Positions 1-7,942 of a DNA stretch of 24,845 nt are shown one piece after another. The first letter of the stretch is position 1; each line of letters starts with the position of its first letter. The notes beneath the pieces were generated by a model that was given only the letters and a program-made list of their open reading frames with translations, was not told the DNA's origin and did not search any database. The stretch lies in contig CAZFEU010000032.1 in NCBI GenBank assembly GCA_964517875.1, positions 1 through 24,845 on the forward strand. The letters are read 5' to 3'. The DNA is from JAJPXC01 sp964517875. Lineage in GTDB: Bacteria > Bacteroidota > Bacteroidia > Bacteroidales > Muribaculaceae. The position numbers and the translations under genes were made by a program.

Positions 1-1442
1 TCCTCCGAGTCTTCCTCGTTGTGGATTGCCTCAGCTACTTCGGCCGAAACATATTCGGTGGTGAAGCCGAATTCCTCGGCCACGATGTTGATGGTCTCAG
101 CATCGAGACGCTGGTTGATCGATACCATCACACCGAGATTCATACATGTCGCTATCACATTGTTGACAGGCACATCCATCATCACCGCCAGGTCGTTGGC
201 AGTGACAAACTCCGTGAGCTTAAGGGTCTTGCTCTCGGCTGCTTCGAGCTCGTGGGCCTCACGTTCGCGGGTAGCGAAGGCTTCGCGCTTCTCCTTGCGC
301 CATTTTGCGCCCTTCTTTTGTCCTTTATCCTTTGAGGTGAGTCGGGCCAGGGTTTCTTTCACCTGCTTCTGTACATCCTCCTCGCTCACTTCGGTATGCA
401 CCGGGCGGCGATTACGCTCACCTTTGCCACCACGGTCACGGCGCGACTTGTCGCCACCACCCTGTCCGCGCGATTTGTCACCGCTTGGCGATGGATTGGA
501 TGTGATCTGACCACCCACTTTCTCAATATCGATTTTCTCTTTGCCACTGATGCGTTTACGCTTCTTGCGGTCGCCTGTGGCAGCGCCGCCCACACCACCA
601 TTGCTCTTGGCTATTCGCTCGTTGCGGCGCTCTTCCTTGCTCTTTTTCTTGGGGCGGGTCGACTGGTTGAGTGCCGACAGGTCAATTTTACCCACCACAT
701 TGAGCTTCAACGCGGGCTCGCGCTCGGTAGTGAATATTTCAGGTTCTGCAGGATTCTCCAACGCCTCTTTCTCGGCTGTGTTCTTAGGAGCCTCCTGCAC
801 ATCAGGTGCCACATCGTCAGACTTGGCTTTTGGGGCCTCCTCCACCTTAGGTGCTTCGACCTCAACCGTTTTGGGCGCCTCAGCAGCCTTAGGTGCCTGA
901 GACTCCTCCTTAGCTGCGACAGCAGGGGTAGCATCAGCCTTGGCCGTCTCCTTGGCAGGTTCGGGCTTAACTTCAGCCTTAGGCTCCAGCTTCACGTCAA
1001 CCTTAGGCTCGGGTTTAGGCTCAGGCTTTGGTTCGGGCTTGGGTTCAACCTTCTGTTCTTGCTTCACCTCGGGCTTCGGCTCAGGCTTGGTTTCGAGCTT
1101 GGGAGAGATAGGATTTCCCTTGTCGTCAAGCTGGATTTTACCCAGTATTTTAGGTTTGTTTGTCTCGCTCGACAACTTGATTTCCTCTACAGCACGCACG
1201 GCAGGAGCCTGTGCAGCAGCTTTAGCTTTCTCCTTCTGACGGTCAGAAACGAGCTGGGCACTCTTGTTTTTTATGTCCTGGTCGCTCTTAAATTCCTTTT
1301 CGAGCAGGGCCACTACATCATCTTCAACGCGCGTGTTGGGATTATCGTCGATCGTGATATTTTTTTTGCGCAGGAACTCAATCACCGTGGGGAGAGCCAC
1401 GTTGAGATCCTTGGCGACTTTACTGATTTTAGTTTTGGGCAT
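1..1442 (-). CDS. infB: Translation initiation factor IF-2, N-terminal part (cut by window edge)
   Basis: Encodes the GTPase that brings initiator tRNA to the ribosome; only the first ~480 residues are present and the G domain lies beyond the edge. Residues 1-52 form an IF2_N-type helical domain. Residues ~55-400 are a long low-complexity linker rich in Pro, Glu, Lys and Arg, and a second IF2_N-like segment follows from ~404. This long N-terminus is normal for Bacteroidetes IF-2. The ATG at 1442 is chosen because the IF2_N domain begins there and it sits 14 nt after the nusA stop. Gene order rimP-nusA-infB is the widely conserved operon, so co-transcription is expected. The identification is firm from order and domain; nothing can be said about the missing catalytic part. 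Confidence 0.95.
   Translation of the reverse strand, partial: MPKTKISKVAKDLNVALPTVIEFLRKKNITIDDNPNTRVEDDVVALLEKEFKSDQDIKNKSAQLVSDRQKEKAKAAAQAPAVRAVEEIKLSSETNKPKILGKIQLDDKGNPISPKLETKPEPKPEVKQEQKVEPKPEPKPEPKPEPKVDVKLEPKAEVKPEPAKETAKADATPAVAAKEESQAPKAAEAPKTVEVEAPKVEEAPKAKSDDVAPDVQEAPKNTAEKEALENPAEPEIFTTEREPALKLNVVGKIDLSALNQSTRPKKKSKEERRNERIAKSNGGVGGAATGDRKKRKRISGKEKIDIEKVGGQITSNPSPSGDKSRGQGGGDKSRRDRGGKGERNRRPVHTEVSEEDVQKQVKETLARLTSKDKGQKKGAKWRKEKREAFATREREAHELEAAESKTLKLTEFVTANDLAVMMDVPVNNVIATCMNLGVMVSINQRLDAETINIVAEEFGFTTEYVSAEVAEAIHNEEDSE
957..1097 (-). repeat. Pro-Glu-Lys coding repeat inside infB
   Basis: Residues ~116-162 of IF-2 are built from iterated dipeptide-like units (PEPK, VKPE). 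At DNA level this is a degenerate 6-12 bp repeat reading GGCTC(A/G)GG on the plus strand. It is a disordered linker in the protein and prone to length change between strains. Confidence 0.8.
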
Positions 1443-1456
1443 ATAAATGGTGGGGG

Positions 1457-2794
1457 TTATTCTTTCTCGTTGTCGTCGTTTTCTTCGTCGGTAGCAGTCG
1501 TCTCATCTGCATCATCATCGGCTTCGTCGACTTCATCTTCAAACTCAGCGCTGAGGATTGCGATTACATCGTCGACGGTATCCTCCTCGAGGTCGGTGAG
1601 CTCGAGAATCTCTTCGCGGGGGTAGCGGAGCACGCCTCGGGCGGTCTTTACACCCAGTGCCTGCTTGAGCACGTCGATTACCCACTCGTCGATTTCATCC
1701 TTGAAGTCGTTGAGTGCCACATCGTCCTCCAGATCCTTACGGTCGCTCTCGCGGTATACGTCAATCTGGTATCCGGTGAGCCTTGACGCAAGCTTGATGT
1801 TAAGGCCACCCTTACCGATAGCGAGCGACACCTCCTCGGGGCGGAGGAATACCTCAGCCTTCTTACCCTCGGTGTCAAGGCGTATCGAGGTGATTTTGGC
1901 GGGCGACAGGGCGCGCTGTATGAACAGCTGTGGATTGGTGGTGTAGTTGATTACATCTATATTTTCGTTGCGCAGCTCACGCACGATGCCATGTATGCGC
2001 GAGCCTTTGACGCCTACACAAGCGCCCACGGGGTCGATGCGGTCGTCATAGCTCTCCACGGCTATCTTGGCGCGCTCGCCGGGGATGCGGGCCACAGCGC
2101 GGATGTTGATAAGGCCATCGTGTATCTCGGGCACCTCAAGCTCAAACAGGCGGCGCAGGAAATTCTCATCCGTGCGCGAAAGTATGATCTTGGGGTTATT
2201 GTTCTTGTTGGTGACGCTGGTCACTACGGCGCGCACTGTCTCACCCTTGCGGAAGAAATCGCCGGGTATGGCCTCGGTGCGGGGCAGCAGCAGCTCGTTC
2301 TTCTCATCGTCGAGCAGCAGCGTCTCTTTTGACCATGTCTGGTATACTTCGCCCGTAATAAGCTCACCTTCCAGGTCCTTAAACTTGTTGTAAAGAGCCT
2401 CCTTCTGGAGCTCAAGGATGCGCGATTGCAGGGTTTGGCGCAGGTTGAGGATGGCGCGACGCCCGAAGTTGGCAAATATTATCTCGCGTGTGTGCTCCTC
2501 ACCTATCTCAGCATCGGGATCGTTGTCGGCGCGAGCCTCGGTGAGCGATATTTGCAGGTTTTTATTGGTCACCTCGCCATCGGGCACCACCTCAAGGTTC
2601 TGGAATATCTGCACATCACCCTTGTCGGGGTTCATAATCACGTCAAAGTTCTCGACATTGTCAAACATTGATTTCAGCACCTTGCGGAACGACTCCTCAA
2701 GCACTGCTATCATTGTGGTCTTGTCGATGTTTTTCAGCTCTTTGAACTCGGCGAAACGCTCCACCATGTTGGGAGCTTCCTCTTTCTTTGCCAT
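1457..2794 (-). CDS. nusA: Transcription termination/antitermination factor NusA
   Basis: NusA binds RNA polymerase and nascent RNA to modulate pausing, termination and antitermination. The 445 residues show the N-terminal polymerase-binding domain (1-~130), an S1 domain (~142-210), a KH1 motif GVKGSRI at 261-267 and a KH2 motif IGKGGLNI at 326-333. The C-terminus from ~400 is very acidic, without the two AR repeats of the E. coli protein, as is usual in this phylum. The ATG at 2794 gives the expected N-terminus. It lies between rimP and infB with gaps of 70 and 14 nt. In E. coli NusA represses its own operon; the leader hairpin upstream of rimP could serve a similar role here, which is inference. 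Confidence 0.97.
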   Translation of the reverse strand: MAKKEEAPNMVERFAEFKELKNIDKTTMIAVLEESFRKVLKSMFDNVENFDVIMNPDKGDVQIFQNLEVVPDGEVTNKNLQISLTEARADNDPDAEIGEEHTREIIFANFGRRAILNLRQTLQSRILELQKEALYNKFKDLEGELITGEVYQTWSKETLLLDDEKNELLLPRTEAIPGDFFRKGETVRAVVTSVTNKNNNPKIILSRTDENFLRRLFELEVPEIHDGLINIRAVARIPGERAKIAVESYDDRIDPVGACVGVKGSRIHGIVRELRNENIDVINYTTNPQLFIQRALSPAKITSIRLDTEGKKAEVFLRPEEVSLAIGKGGLNIKLASRLTGYQIDVYRESDRKDLEDDVALNDFKDEIDEWVIDVLKQALGVKTARGVLRYPREEILELTDLEEDTVDDVIAILSAEFEDEVDEADDDADETTATDEENDDNEKE

Positions 2795-2864
2795 ATATAG
2801 TAGGTAGTTTTAGTTTTATTTCGATAGATTCATGCCCGCAGCCGTTTTGACGACCGCAGGGCGG

Positions 2865-3332
2865 TTATTTAAATGATATTGCGTAGCGCACGTATTTGCA
2901 GTCGTCGTATTTCAGCGTCTCCTCCTTCTCCACCATCACCGGGCGCTTGGCTCCCTCGGGTTTCTCCTTAGTCTGGTAGACTACGGTGAAGTCGCTGTCG
3001 CCTACACTCTTGAGGGTGGCGGTGAGCTTGCGCCCAGAGCGGGTGAGTATCTCCACGTCGTTGCCCACGTTCTTCAGATACTGCTGGCGCACCTTGAAGT
3101 CGGCGGTAAGACCTGCCGATCCCACCTCCAGCTCGTAGTCCTCGACATCGCGGTCGAACGCCTCCTCGATCTTGCGCGTGATGCGTGCGCATGTGTCGAT
3201 GTCGATTGAAGTCTCCGAGTCAAGCTCCACCACTATCGAGTTACCGGGCTTCACCTGGATATCGACTATAAACATGTCGGTGCCGGCTATGGCATCTTCC
3301 ACCGTCTTGGTCAGTAATTGCTTATCAATCAT
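2865..3332 (-). CDS. rimP: Ribosome maturation factor RimP
   Basis: RimP assists maturation of the 30S subunit in the cytoplasm. The 155-residue length and the sequence match the family: an N-terminal alpha/beta domain containing the segment VELDSETSIDIDTCARITRKI and the typical YELEVGSAGL motif at ~64-73, followed by a small beta-barrel C-terminal domain. The ATG at 3332 follows a ~50-nt leader and a consensus Bacteroidetes promoter, making this the first gene of the rimP-nusA-infB operon. A short perfect hairpin (ACCGC/GCGGT) overlaps the stop codon, too weak to be a terminator. Confidence 0.95.
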   Translation of the reverse strand: MIDKQLLTKTVEDAIAGTDMFIVDIQVKPGNSIVVELDSETSIDIDTCARITRKIEEAFDRDVEDYELEVGSAGLTADFKVRQQYLKNVGNDVEILTRSGRKLTATLKSVGDSDFTVVYQTKEKPEGAKRPVMVEKEETLKYDDCKYVRYAISFK

Positions 3333-3348
3333 TGCTGCATTAATAATA

Positions 3349-3373
3349 AGGAGGAAGCCTGTGGCCTCCTCCT
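3349..3373 (-). promoter_or_regulatory. Leader hairpin of the rimP-nusA-infB operon
   Basis: In the minus-strand RNA, AGGAGGAGGCC pairs with GGCTTCCTCCT around an ACA loop: 11 pairs, one of them G·U. On the opposite strand the same position is an A·C mismatch, so the structure favours the rimP-sense RNA. It is followed by TTATTATTAA and the rimP ATG 17 nt later. It lies between promoter and start codon, where a NusA-responsive attenuator would be expected. The structure is seen; the function is inferred. Confidence 0.6.
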
Positions 3374-3387
3374 ACGATTCGTTGACA

Positions 3388-3419
3388 CAAAAGTAATGAA
3401 ATTTGGATGTTTGTGCAAA
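3388..3419 (-). promoter_or_regulatory. Promoter of rimP-nusA-infB (Bacteroidetes sigma-ABfr type)
   Basis: On the minus strand TTTG (3419-3416), a 20-nt spacer and TACTTTTG (3395-3388) match the Bacteroidetes -33/-7 consensus TTTG-N19-21-TAnnTTTG at every defined base. Transcription would start around 3382, giving a leader of ~50 nt that contains the hairpin. Confidence 0.85.
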
Positions 3420-3507
3420 TTTTTAACTCTCTCGCCCCCTTCGCCTACCAAATTTTATCTTAGTTTAACATATATCACCCCATCTTTAACCATCATTAAC
3501 CCAAACG

Positions 3508-3610
3508 GTAGGGCTGCACCCTGGTGCAGCCGCCAGGTCTGGTGTCGGACGAGTCGGACGCCGTCATGCCGGTGATTGAACCCGCGGACGCTCGAGCCGA
3601 GCGTCCCTAC
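3508..3610. repeat. 103-bp palindrome-bounded intergenic element (MITE/REPIN-like)
   Basis: The element starts with GTAGGG and ends with CCCTAC, which are inverted copies. Just inside each end is a perfect 9-bp hairpin: GGCTGCACC/GGTGCAGCC at 3512-3531 with a 2-nt loop, and GGACGCTCG/CGAGCGTCC at 3586-3606 with a 3-nt loop. The centre holds two GTCGGAC direct repeats (3544 and 3553). It is GC-rich in an otherwise AT-rich gap of 343 bp (3333-3675), which also contains the rimP leader and promoter. The architecture resembles paired REP sequences or a small non-autonomous transposable element. Whether it is repeated elsewhere in the genome cannot be seen here. Confidence 0.6.
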
Positions 3611-3675
3611 ATTACTTTCAAAACTTTCACAACTTTCACAACTCTAAAAACCTCAATTAGCTGTAAATTCGCGGC

Positions 3676-4332
3676 ATGGAAAAGGATAGCGTGATAATAC
3701 TATCGGGGGGGATGGACTCCGTGACCCTGATGCATGAATACAAAGACAGGATAGCCCTGGCGGTGACATTCGACTACGGTGCCAATCACAACGCCCGCGA
3801 GACAGCCTGCGCGGCCGAGCAATGCCGACTGCTGGGGATAGAGCACATAGTGATACCTCTGGGCTTCATGGCCCAATATTTCGAGAGTTCGCTGCTGAGC
3901 GGGGCCGACGCCATACCCGAAGGGCACTATGCCGACGATAATATGAAGTCGACGGTAGTGCCATTTCGCAACGGCATAATGCTCTCAATTGGCTGCGGCT
4001 TGGCATCGTCGCGCGGACTCAGCCACGTGATGATAGCCAATCATGGAGGAGACCACACCATCTACCCTGACTGCCGCCCGGAATTCATCGAGGCAATGAG
4101 TCACGCCATGGCATTCGGCACCTACGAGGGGGTCGACATCGTGGCTCCCTACACCAATATATCCAAGGGTGAGATTGCCGCCCGCGGGCGCACCCTCGGT
4201 GTGGACTATTCGCACACTTACTCTTGCTACAAGGGAGGGGTGAAGCATTGCGGCCGTTGCGGCACGTGCGTGGAGCGGCGCGAAGCCATGGCATATGCGG
4301 GCATCCCCGACCCCACGGCCTACGAAGACTGA
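3676..4332 (+). CDS. queC: 7-cyano-7-deazaguanine (preQ0) synthase QueC
   Basis: QueC makes preQ0 from 7-carboxy-7-deazaguanine, ammonia and ATP in the queuosine pathway. The 218 residues match the family length. The ATP-pyrophosphatase P-loop SGGMDS is at 10-15, the conserved VPFRNG segment at 95-100, and the C-terminal zinc site is Cys184, Cys192, Cys195 and Cys198 (C-X7-C-X2-C-X2-C). The ATG at 3676 puts the P-loop at the expected distance. It stands alone: queD and queE are not adjacent. Directly upstream is a TAAATTCG box only a few nt before the ATG, which might give a very short leader, but no good -33 partner is visible. A hairpin terminator follows. Confidence 0.97.
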   Translation: MEKDSVIILSGGMDSVTLMHEYKDRIALAVTFDYGANHNARETACAAEQCRLLGIEHIVIPLGFMAQYFESSLLSGADAIPEGHYADDNMKSTVVPFRNGIMLSIGCGLASSRGLSHVMIANHGGDHTIYPDCRPEFIEAMSHAMAFGTYEGVDIVAPYTNISKGEIAARGRTLGVDYSHTYSCYKGGVKHCGRCGTCVERREAMAYAGIPDPTAYED

Positions 4333-4349
4333 TCAACCTCTAAACACAC

Positions 4350-4382
4350 AGAAGCGCGACCTCATGCAGGGGTCGCGCTTCT
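4350..4382. terminator. Shared hairpin terminator between queC and the DUF5689 operon
   Basis: AGAAGCGCGACC pairs perfectly with GGTCGCGCTTCT (12 bp) around a 9-nt loop in the 71-bp gap between two convergent genes. No long T-run follows on either strand, so termination may rely on the hairpin alone or on other factors. Confidence 0.75.
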
Positions 4383-4403
4383 GCTATATTAATGTGAGTG
4401 TGC

Positions 4404-6290
4404 TTACTTGGTCCAGCTCATAGCCCAGATTGACACACGGTCGCGGTTGGCGGTAGACTGCGAAGCGCAATCGTTGACTATCTCGATTGAGAAGTCGCCA
4501 CTGAGATTGCATTCCACTGAAGCGGTGTAGACGCTCTTCTGTATCACGGGGTCAACGGTGAAGGTCCGCGACTTAACCACAGCACCGTTCTGATATACGT
4601 TGACGGTGAACTTACACATACTGTCGCTGTATGCGAATCCGTAGTTGAAGTGCAGAGTGCCGATACCGCCGGTGAGAGTGGGTGAGGTGAGCTTACCGGG
4701 GGCCGAGGTCTTACCGTTGAGTGTTGGAGCCAGGGTAGATGCGCCGCCGATGAATGTGAAGCGCGGGTTAGCGTCGGCACCGTTGTCCGAGCCTCCGAGC
4801 ACACATCCGTTGGTGAGAGTCCAGCCCGAGGCGCTTGTGTAGTCGCCATAGGTGGCCTTGGGCTCACCGCCGTTGAAGCTGTCAAGATCGGCCGAAACCT
4901 CCTCGGGGATTACGTAGCCCACGATTTCGAACTCATCGGTTGTACCGCGGTTGCCGGTGATACCGGCCATGCCCCAAACCTTATTGAACGCTCCGTTGAG
5001 GAATATCTGGCGACCAAGGTTTTCAGGATTATCGCGGAGGTTGCCGTATTGACGCAGCTTAGAGCCTTGAGGCAACTCAATTACTACACAGGCTGTCCAG
5101 TCGCGCACGTTGGGGTCAGAGGCTATGACAAGCGAGTTGTTGAGGGTGGCATCAGCGCCCCACTCTATGTCGTCGTTAGAGGTCACAGGCACGTCATTGT
5201 CGACACCGGGAGCCACAGCGCCCACGATGTAGCCCATTACCCAGCCGTTGGCGGTGGTGCCCATCGATACGAGCTCAGCTACTTCGCCTGCCATGTAGGG
5301 ATTATCGCGTGTGCCGGGAGGCAGTGTGGGCTCGCCCACATTCATTATACCGTTGCCGTCGATGAGTATGAGCTGCCATGTGCCGGTAGAGCCCGAAGTG
5401 TAGTAGTCAAGTATACCCACCACGTCGCATGCCTTGGCGGGTGCTATCTGGTTCCAGAATGAGCAGTAGCCCGAGGTGCGCACCACCACATTGCCGGTTT
5501 GCCCATCTGCGTCGACCAGGTCGAGGTTAACGGTTTCATGGTAGGTGGCAAGTGTCACACCGGGGGTAGTGAACTTCACATTATTGAATTTCACAAGGCG
5601 CCCCACAAGGCGTATCATATCAGCCTGGTTGGTGCCAAGCTGGCTGAACGAGTGTATCTGCAGAGTGTCAACCTTATTGATATCGGGTAGGCCGTTGAGT
5701 TGGGTGTGCTCCTGGAGGAATACCGGGGGGAGGAAAGATGCCTGCCAACCGTCAAGGTATTTCGAGGGCCATCCCAGCTGCATCGATCCTGCGTAGGCAC
5801 CGATGTACATGTCGGTAAGGTCAATCACTACCTCCTGACCCATGCGGTAGGTGAGGTAATTGTTGTAGGAGTAGATTGATATGGGTAGGGCGGCGGTGCC
5901 ATCCTGAATCACCACTTTGCGGAACACGTTGCCCTCTTTATCGGATGAGCACACGCGGCCTTTCACCACAATGTGCTGACCCTTAAGCTGCTCATAGTTG
6001 GGGAAAAGCTCCTTGATTTTGGTCAAGTCAATTGAACCGTCGGCATTAACACCGTTGACGTTGAGCTTCTCGTTGTATTTGGCCACCATCTCATCGTCAA
6101 ACATGCCGATGGTGTCGATATAGTTGATGGCACTCTGATAGTAGAGCTCCTTAACCTGCGCTATGGTGGCGTTGGGGGTAAGAGTGGCCTCGGGCACAGT
6201 CAATGCGGGAGCATCGACATCGTCCTGACAGCTTGTCAAGCCTACAGCGCCCACCAGCATGGCTGCCATATATTTTATGAATGGTTTCAT
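4404..6290 (-). CDS. Surface-type lipoprotein with DUF5689 and DUF6359-like OB-fold domains
   Basis: This 628-residue protein has a lipoprotein signal ending at Cys21 (lipobox LTSC), followed by QDDVD. That acidic stretch resembles the Bacteroidetes lipoprotein export signal for the cell surface. Residues ~40-320 look like a DUF5689 unit, including the hallmark stretch for RVCSSDKEGNVFRKVVIQDG and a closing GILDYY motif also present in the neighbouring lipoprotein. Residues ~335-460 resemble DUF6359 (GWVMGYIVGAV, then DNPENLGRQIFLNG). Residues ~470-628 look like a beta-sandwich carbohydrate- or ligand-binding type domain. It is the last gene of the TonB-receptor operon, 22 nt after its paralogue. 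The ligand is unknown; the OB folds could bind nucleic acid or oligosaccharide. Family assignment is from memory of motifs. Confidence 0.8.
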   Translation of the reverse strand: MKPFIKYMAAMLVGAVGLTSCQDDVDAPALTVPEATLTPNATIAQVKELYYQSAINYIDTIGMFDDEMVAKYNEKLNVNGVNADGSIDLTKIKELFPNYEQLKGQHIVVKGRVCSSDKEGNVFRKVVIQDGTAALPISIYSYNNYLTYRMGQEVVIDLTDMYIGAYAGSMQLGWPSKYLDGWQASFLPPVFLQEHTQLNGLPDINKVDTLQIHSFSQLGTNQADMIRLVGRLVKFNNVKFTTPGVTLATYHETVNLDLVDADGQTGNVVVRTSGYCSFWNQIAPAKACDVVGILDYYTSGSTGTWQLILIDGNGIMNVGEPTLPPGTRDNPYMAGEVAELVSMGTTANGWVMGYIVGAVAPGVDNDVPVTSNDDIEWGADATLNNSLVIASDPNVRDWTACVVIELPQGSKLRQYGNLRDNPENLGRQIFLNGAFNKVWGMAGITGNRGTTDEFEIVGYVIPEEVSADLDSFNGGEPKATYGDYTSASGWTLTNGCVLGGSDNGADANPRFTFIGGASTLAPTLNGKTSAPGKLTSPTLTGGIGTLHFNYGFAYSDSMCKFTVNVYQNGAVVKSRTFTVDPVIQKSVYTASVECNLSGDFSIEIVNDCASQSTANRDRVSIWAMSWTK

Positions 6291-6312
6291 CGCTTATTTC
6301 TGTTTTATGAGA

Positions 6313-7911
6313 TTATTGGAAGTCGGCCGACGATTTAGAGCTGATAAGGAGCAGCTGCCAGTCGGTGCCATAGTAGCTGAGGATACCGGTGACATTGCCG
6401 GTGCCGGCAGGAAGTGTCTCGTTGGCGAAGTCGGCGTAAGCTGAGTTGCGCACCAGCAGTGAGCGTCCCTCTGCGTCGAGGATGTAGCGGTTGGTGTTAG
6501 CGCCGCCGGTCACGTAGGTGTCGGTGCCACCACCTTGCCATCTCACACCTTTGAAGGTGACGAGCTGCGACTGCCATTGCTTCTTGCCTGCGCTGGTGTT
6601 GGCATCAATGATCTCCTCGATGGTAGCGTCAACGCTCACCACACTTGAGGCATCAGCGGTGCCGTCGAGCTCTACATTGGACATGAAGTCGCTCGACTCC
6701 ATGAAGGTCATTGAGGGTGCGCCGTTGTAAGAACCCAGACCACCTACCTGGAAGAGGTTGTTGTACATACCGGCGTAGAGTCCGGTGAGCTTGAGCACAA
6801 TCTTCTGTCCGATGGGGAAGGTAGTGTAGAGTGCGGTAGCGTTGATGGCCAGGGTCATTGCCTCGCCCGAGTCATCGCGTATCACAAGGTTCTTATAGAT
6901 ATTGCCCGACTGGTCCGAGCTGATCACTGTACCGGCCACGATGATATCATCGCCATCGTCAGTGGTGCCCACGAGTTCGGCGCTGTTGCGCTCCTCGCTC
7001 CAGTACATCTGCTTGAACTCCTTGATTGTGGTGTTGGCCACCATGGTAGGCTCGCTTACGCCTGCCTGAATCCAGCGGAAGCCCTGGCAAGCCGAGGTAT
7101 CGTTGATCAGCAGCTGCCAGTCGGAGTTATAGTAGCTGAGGATACCCGACACTGAGCCTGAACCCACAGGGAGTGTGACATCCTGGAATGTGGAGCGGCT
7201 TGAATTGCGCATCTGCAGTGTGCGTCCGTTCTTGTTGCGTATATAGCGGCTTGTGCCTGAGCTCACCGATGGAGCGTCGGCGAAGGTGAGCAAGCCGGCG
7301 CCCACGAATGTCACATCGTCGATGGTGACATAGCGGCTCATCCAGTAGCGTTTCTGCTCTTCGTCGCGCAGGGCGTTCTGTAGCTCCTCGAGTGTGGCCT
7401 TGGTGGCTACAATCTTATCGGGCTCGGGTAGACCGTCGGCGTATGCGTGCTCATTGAAGAAGTCCTCGGCGGCAAATGTCATCGATGTGCCGCTGATCTG
7501 ACCCACCTGGAGCAGTCCTGAGTAGTAGCCCAGGTCAAGGCCGGTGAGGTCAATCACCACCTTCTGGCCATAAAGGTATCTCTTATACAATGAGGTGTTG
7601 TTGACCGAGAAAGTAAGGCCGGTGCCATCCTCGGCCTGGATGATGAGGTTCTTGTAAATGTTGGAGTAGCGGTCGTCGCTCACCACGCGGCCCTCGATGA
7701 TGTAATGCTCACCCTCGTCGTTGTTACCGATGGTAAAAGGCGAGTTGGCCTCAGTCCAGAATGTCTCCTTGAATTCAGCGAGATTCTCGTTGGCCTCGAT
7801 ACCGGCGGGCACCTCGGGCCAGCCGGTAGGGGGAGTCACCCAATCGTCATCACAGGCGGAGAAGGCTACCACTCCGAGCATCGCTGACATGTATAATAAT
7901 TTGTGTTTCAT
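6313..7911 (-). CDS. Surface-type lipoprotein with two tandem DUF5689 units
   Basis: A 532-residue lipoprotein: signal with lipobox FSAC and Cys20, then DDDW, an acidic surface-export-like tag. It has two homologous halves, ~40-290 and ~300-532. Each has an EFK..(F/Y)W opening, an OB-fold core with (R/G)(V)(V/I)S(S/D)D....NIYKNL(I/V)I, a G(Q)K(V/I)V(I/L).LTGL turn, and a closing V(T/S)GILSYY..DWQLL. The ATG at 7911 is preferred over the in-frame one at 7956 because it begins the signal peptide and avoids overlapping the upstream receptor gene; 31 nt separate them. It is the middle gene of the receptor operon and a partner of the receptor is the simplest role. The ligand cannot be deduced. Confidence 0.82.
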   Translation of the reverse strand: MKHKLLYMSAMLGVVAFSACDDDWVTPPTGWPEVPAGIEANENLAEFKETFWTEANSPFTIGNNDEGEHYIIEGRVVSDDRYSNIYKNLIIQAEDGTGLTFSVNNTSLYKRYLYGQKVVIDLTGLDLGYYSGLLQVGQISGTSMTFAAEDFFNEHAYADGLPEPDKIVATKATLEELQNALRDEEQKRYWMSRYVTIDDVTFVGAGLLTFADAPSVSSGTSRYIRNKNGRTLQMRNSSRSTFQDVTLPVGSGSVSGILSYYNSDWQLLINDTSACQGFRWIQAGVSEPTMVANTTIKEFKQMYWSEERNSAELVGTTDDGDDIIVAGTVISSDQSGNIYKNLVIRDDSGEAMTLAINATALYTTFPIGQKIVLKLTGLYAGMYNNLFQVGGLGSYNGAPSMTFMESSDFMSNVELDGTADASSVVSVDATIEEIIDANTSAGKKQWQSQLVTFKGVRWQGGGTDTYVTGGANTNRYILDAEGRSLLVRNSAYADFANETLPAGTGNVTGILSYYGTDWQLLLISSKSSADFQ

Positions 7912-7942
7912 TAGAGTGTAGTTGATGTTGATGAGTTGATGT

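Noticed and set aside
396..1625. A 409-codon open frame on the plus strand
   Set aside because: It lies entirely antisense to infB and nusA, whose domains are clear. Its Leu/Arg/Gly-rich composition is the mirror of the Pro-Glu-Lys linker.
3620..3675. A preQ1 riboswitch before queC
   Set aside because: No P1 stem, AACC block or pseudoknot-forming A-rich tail could be found; only repeated AACTTTCAC words and a weak TAAATTCG box.
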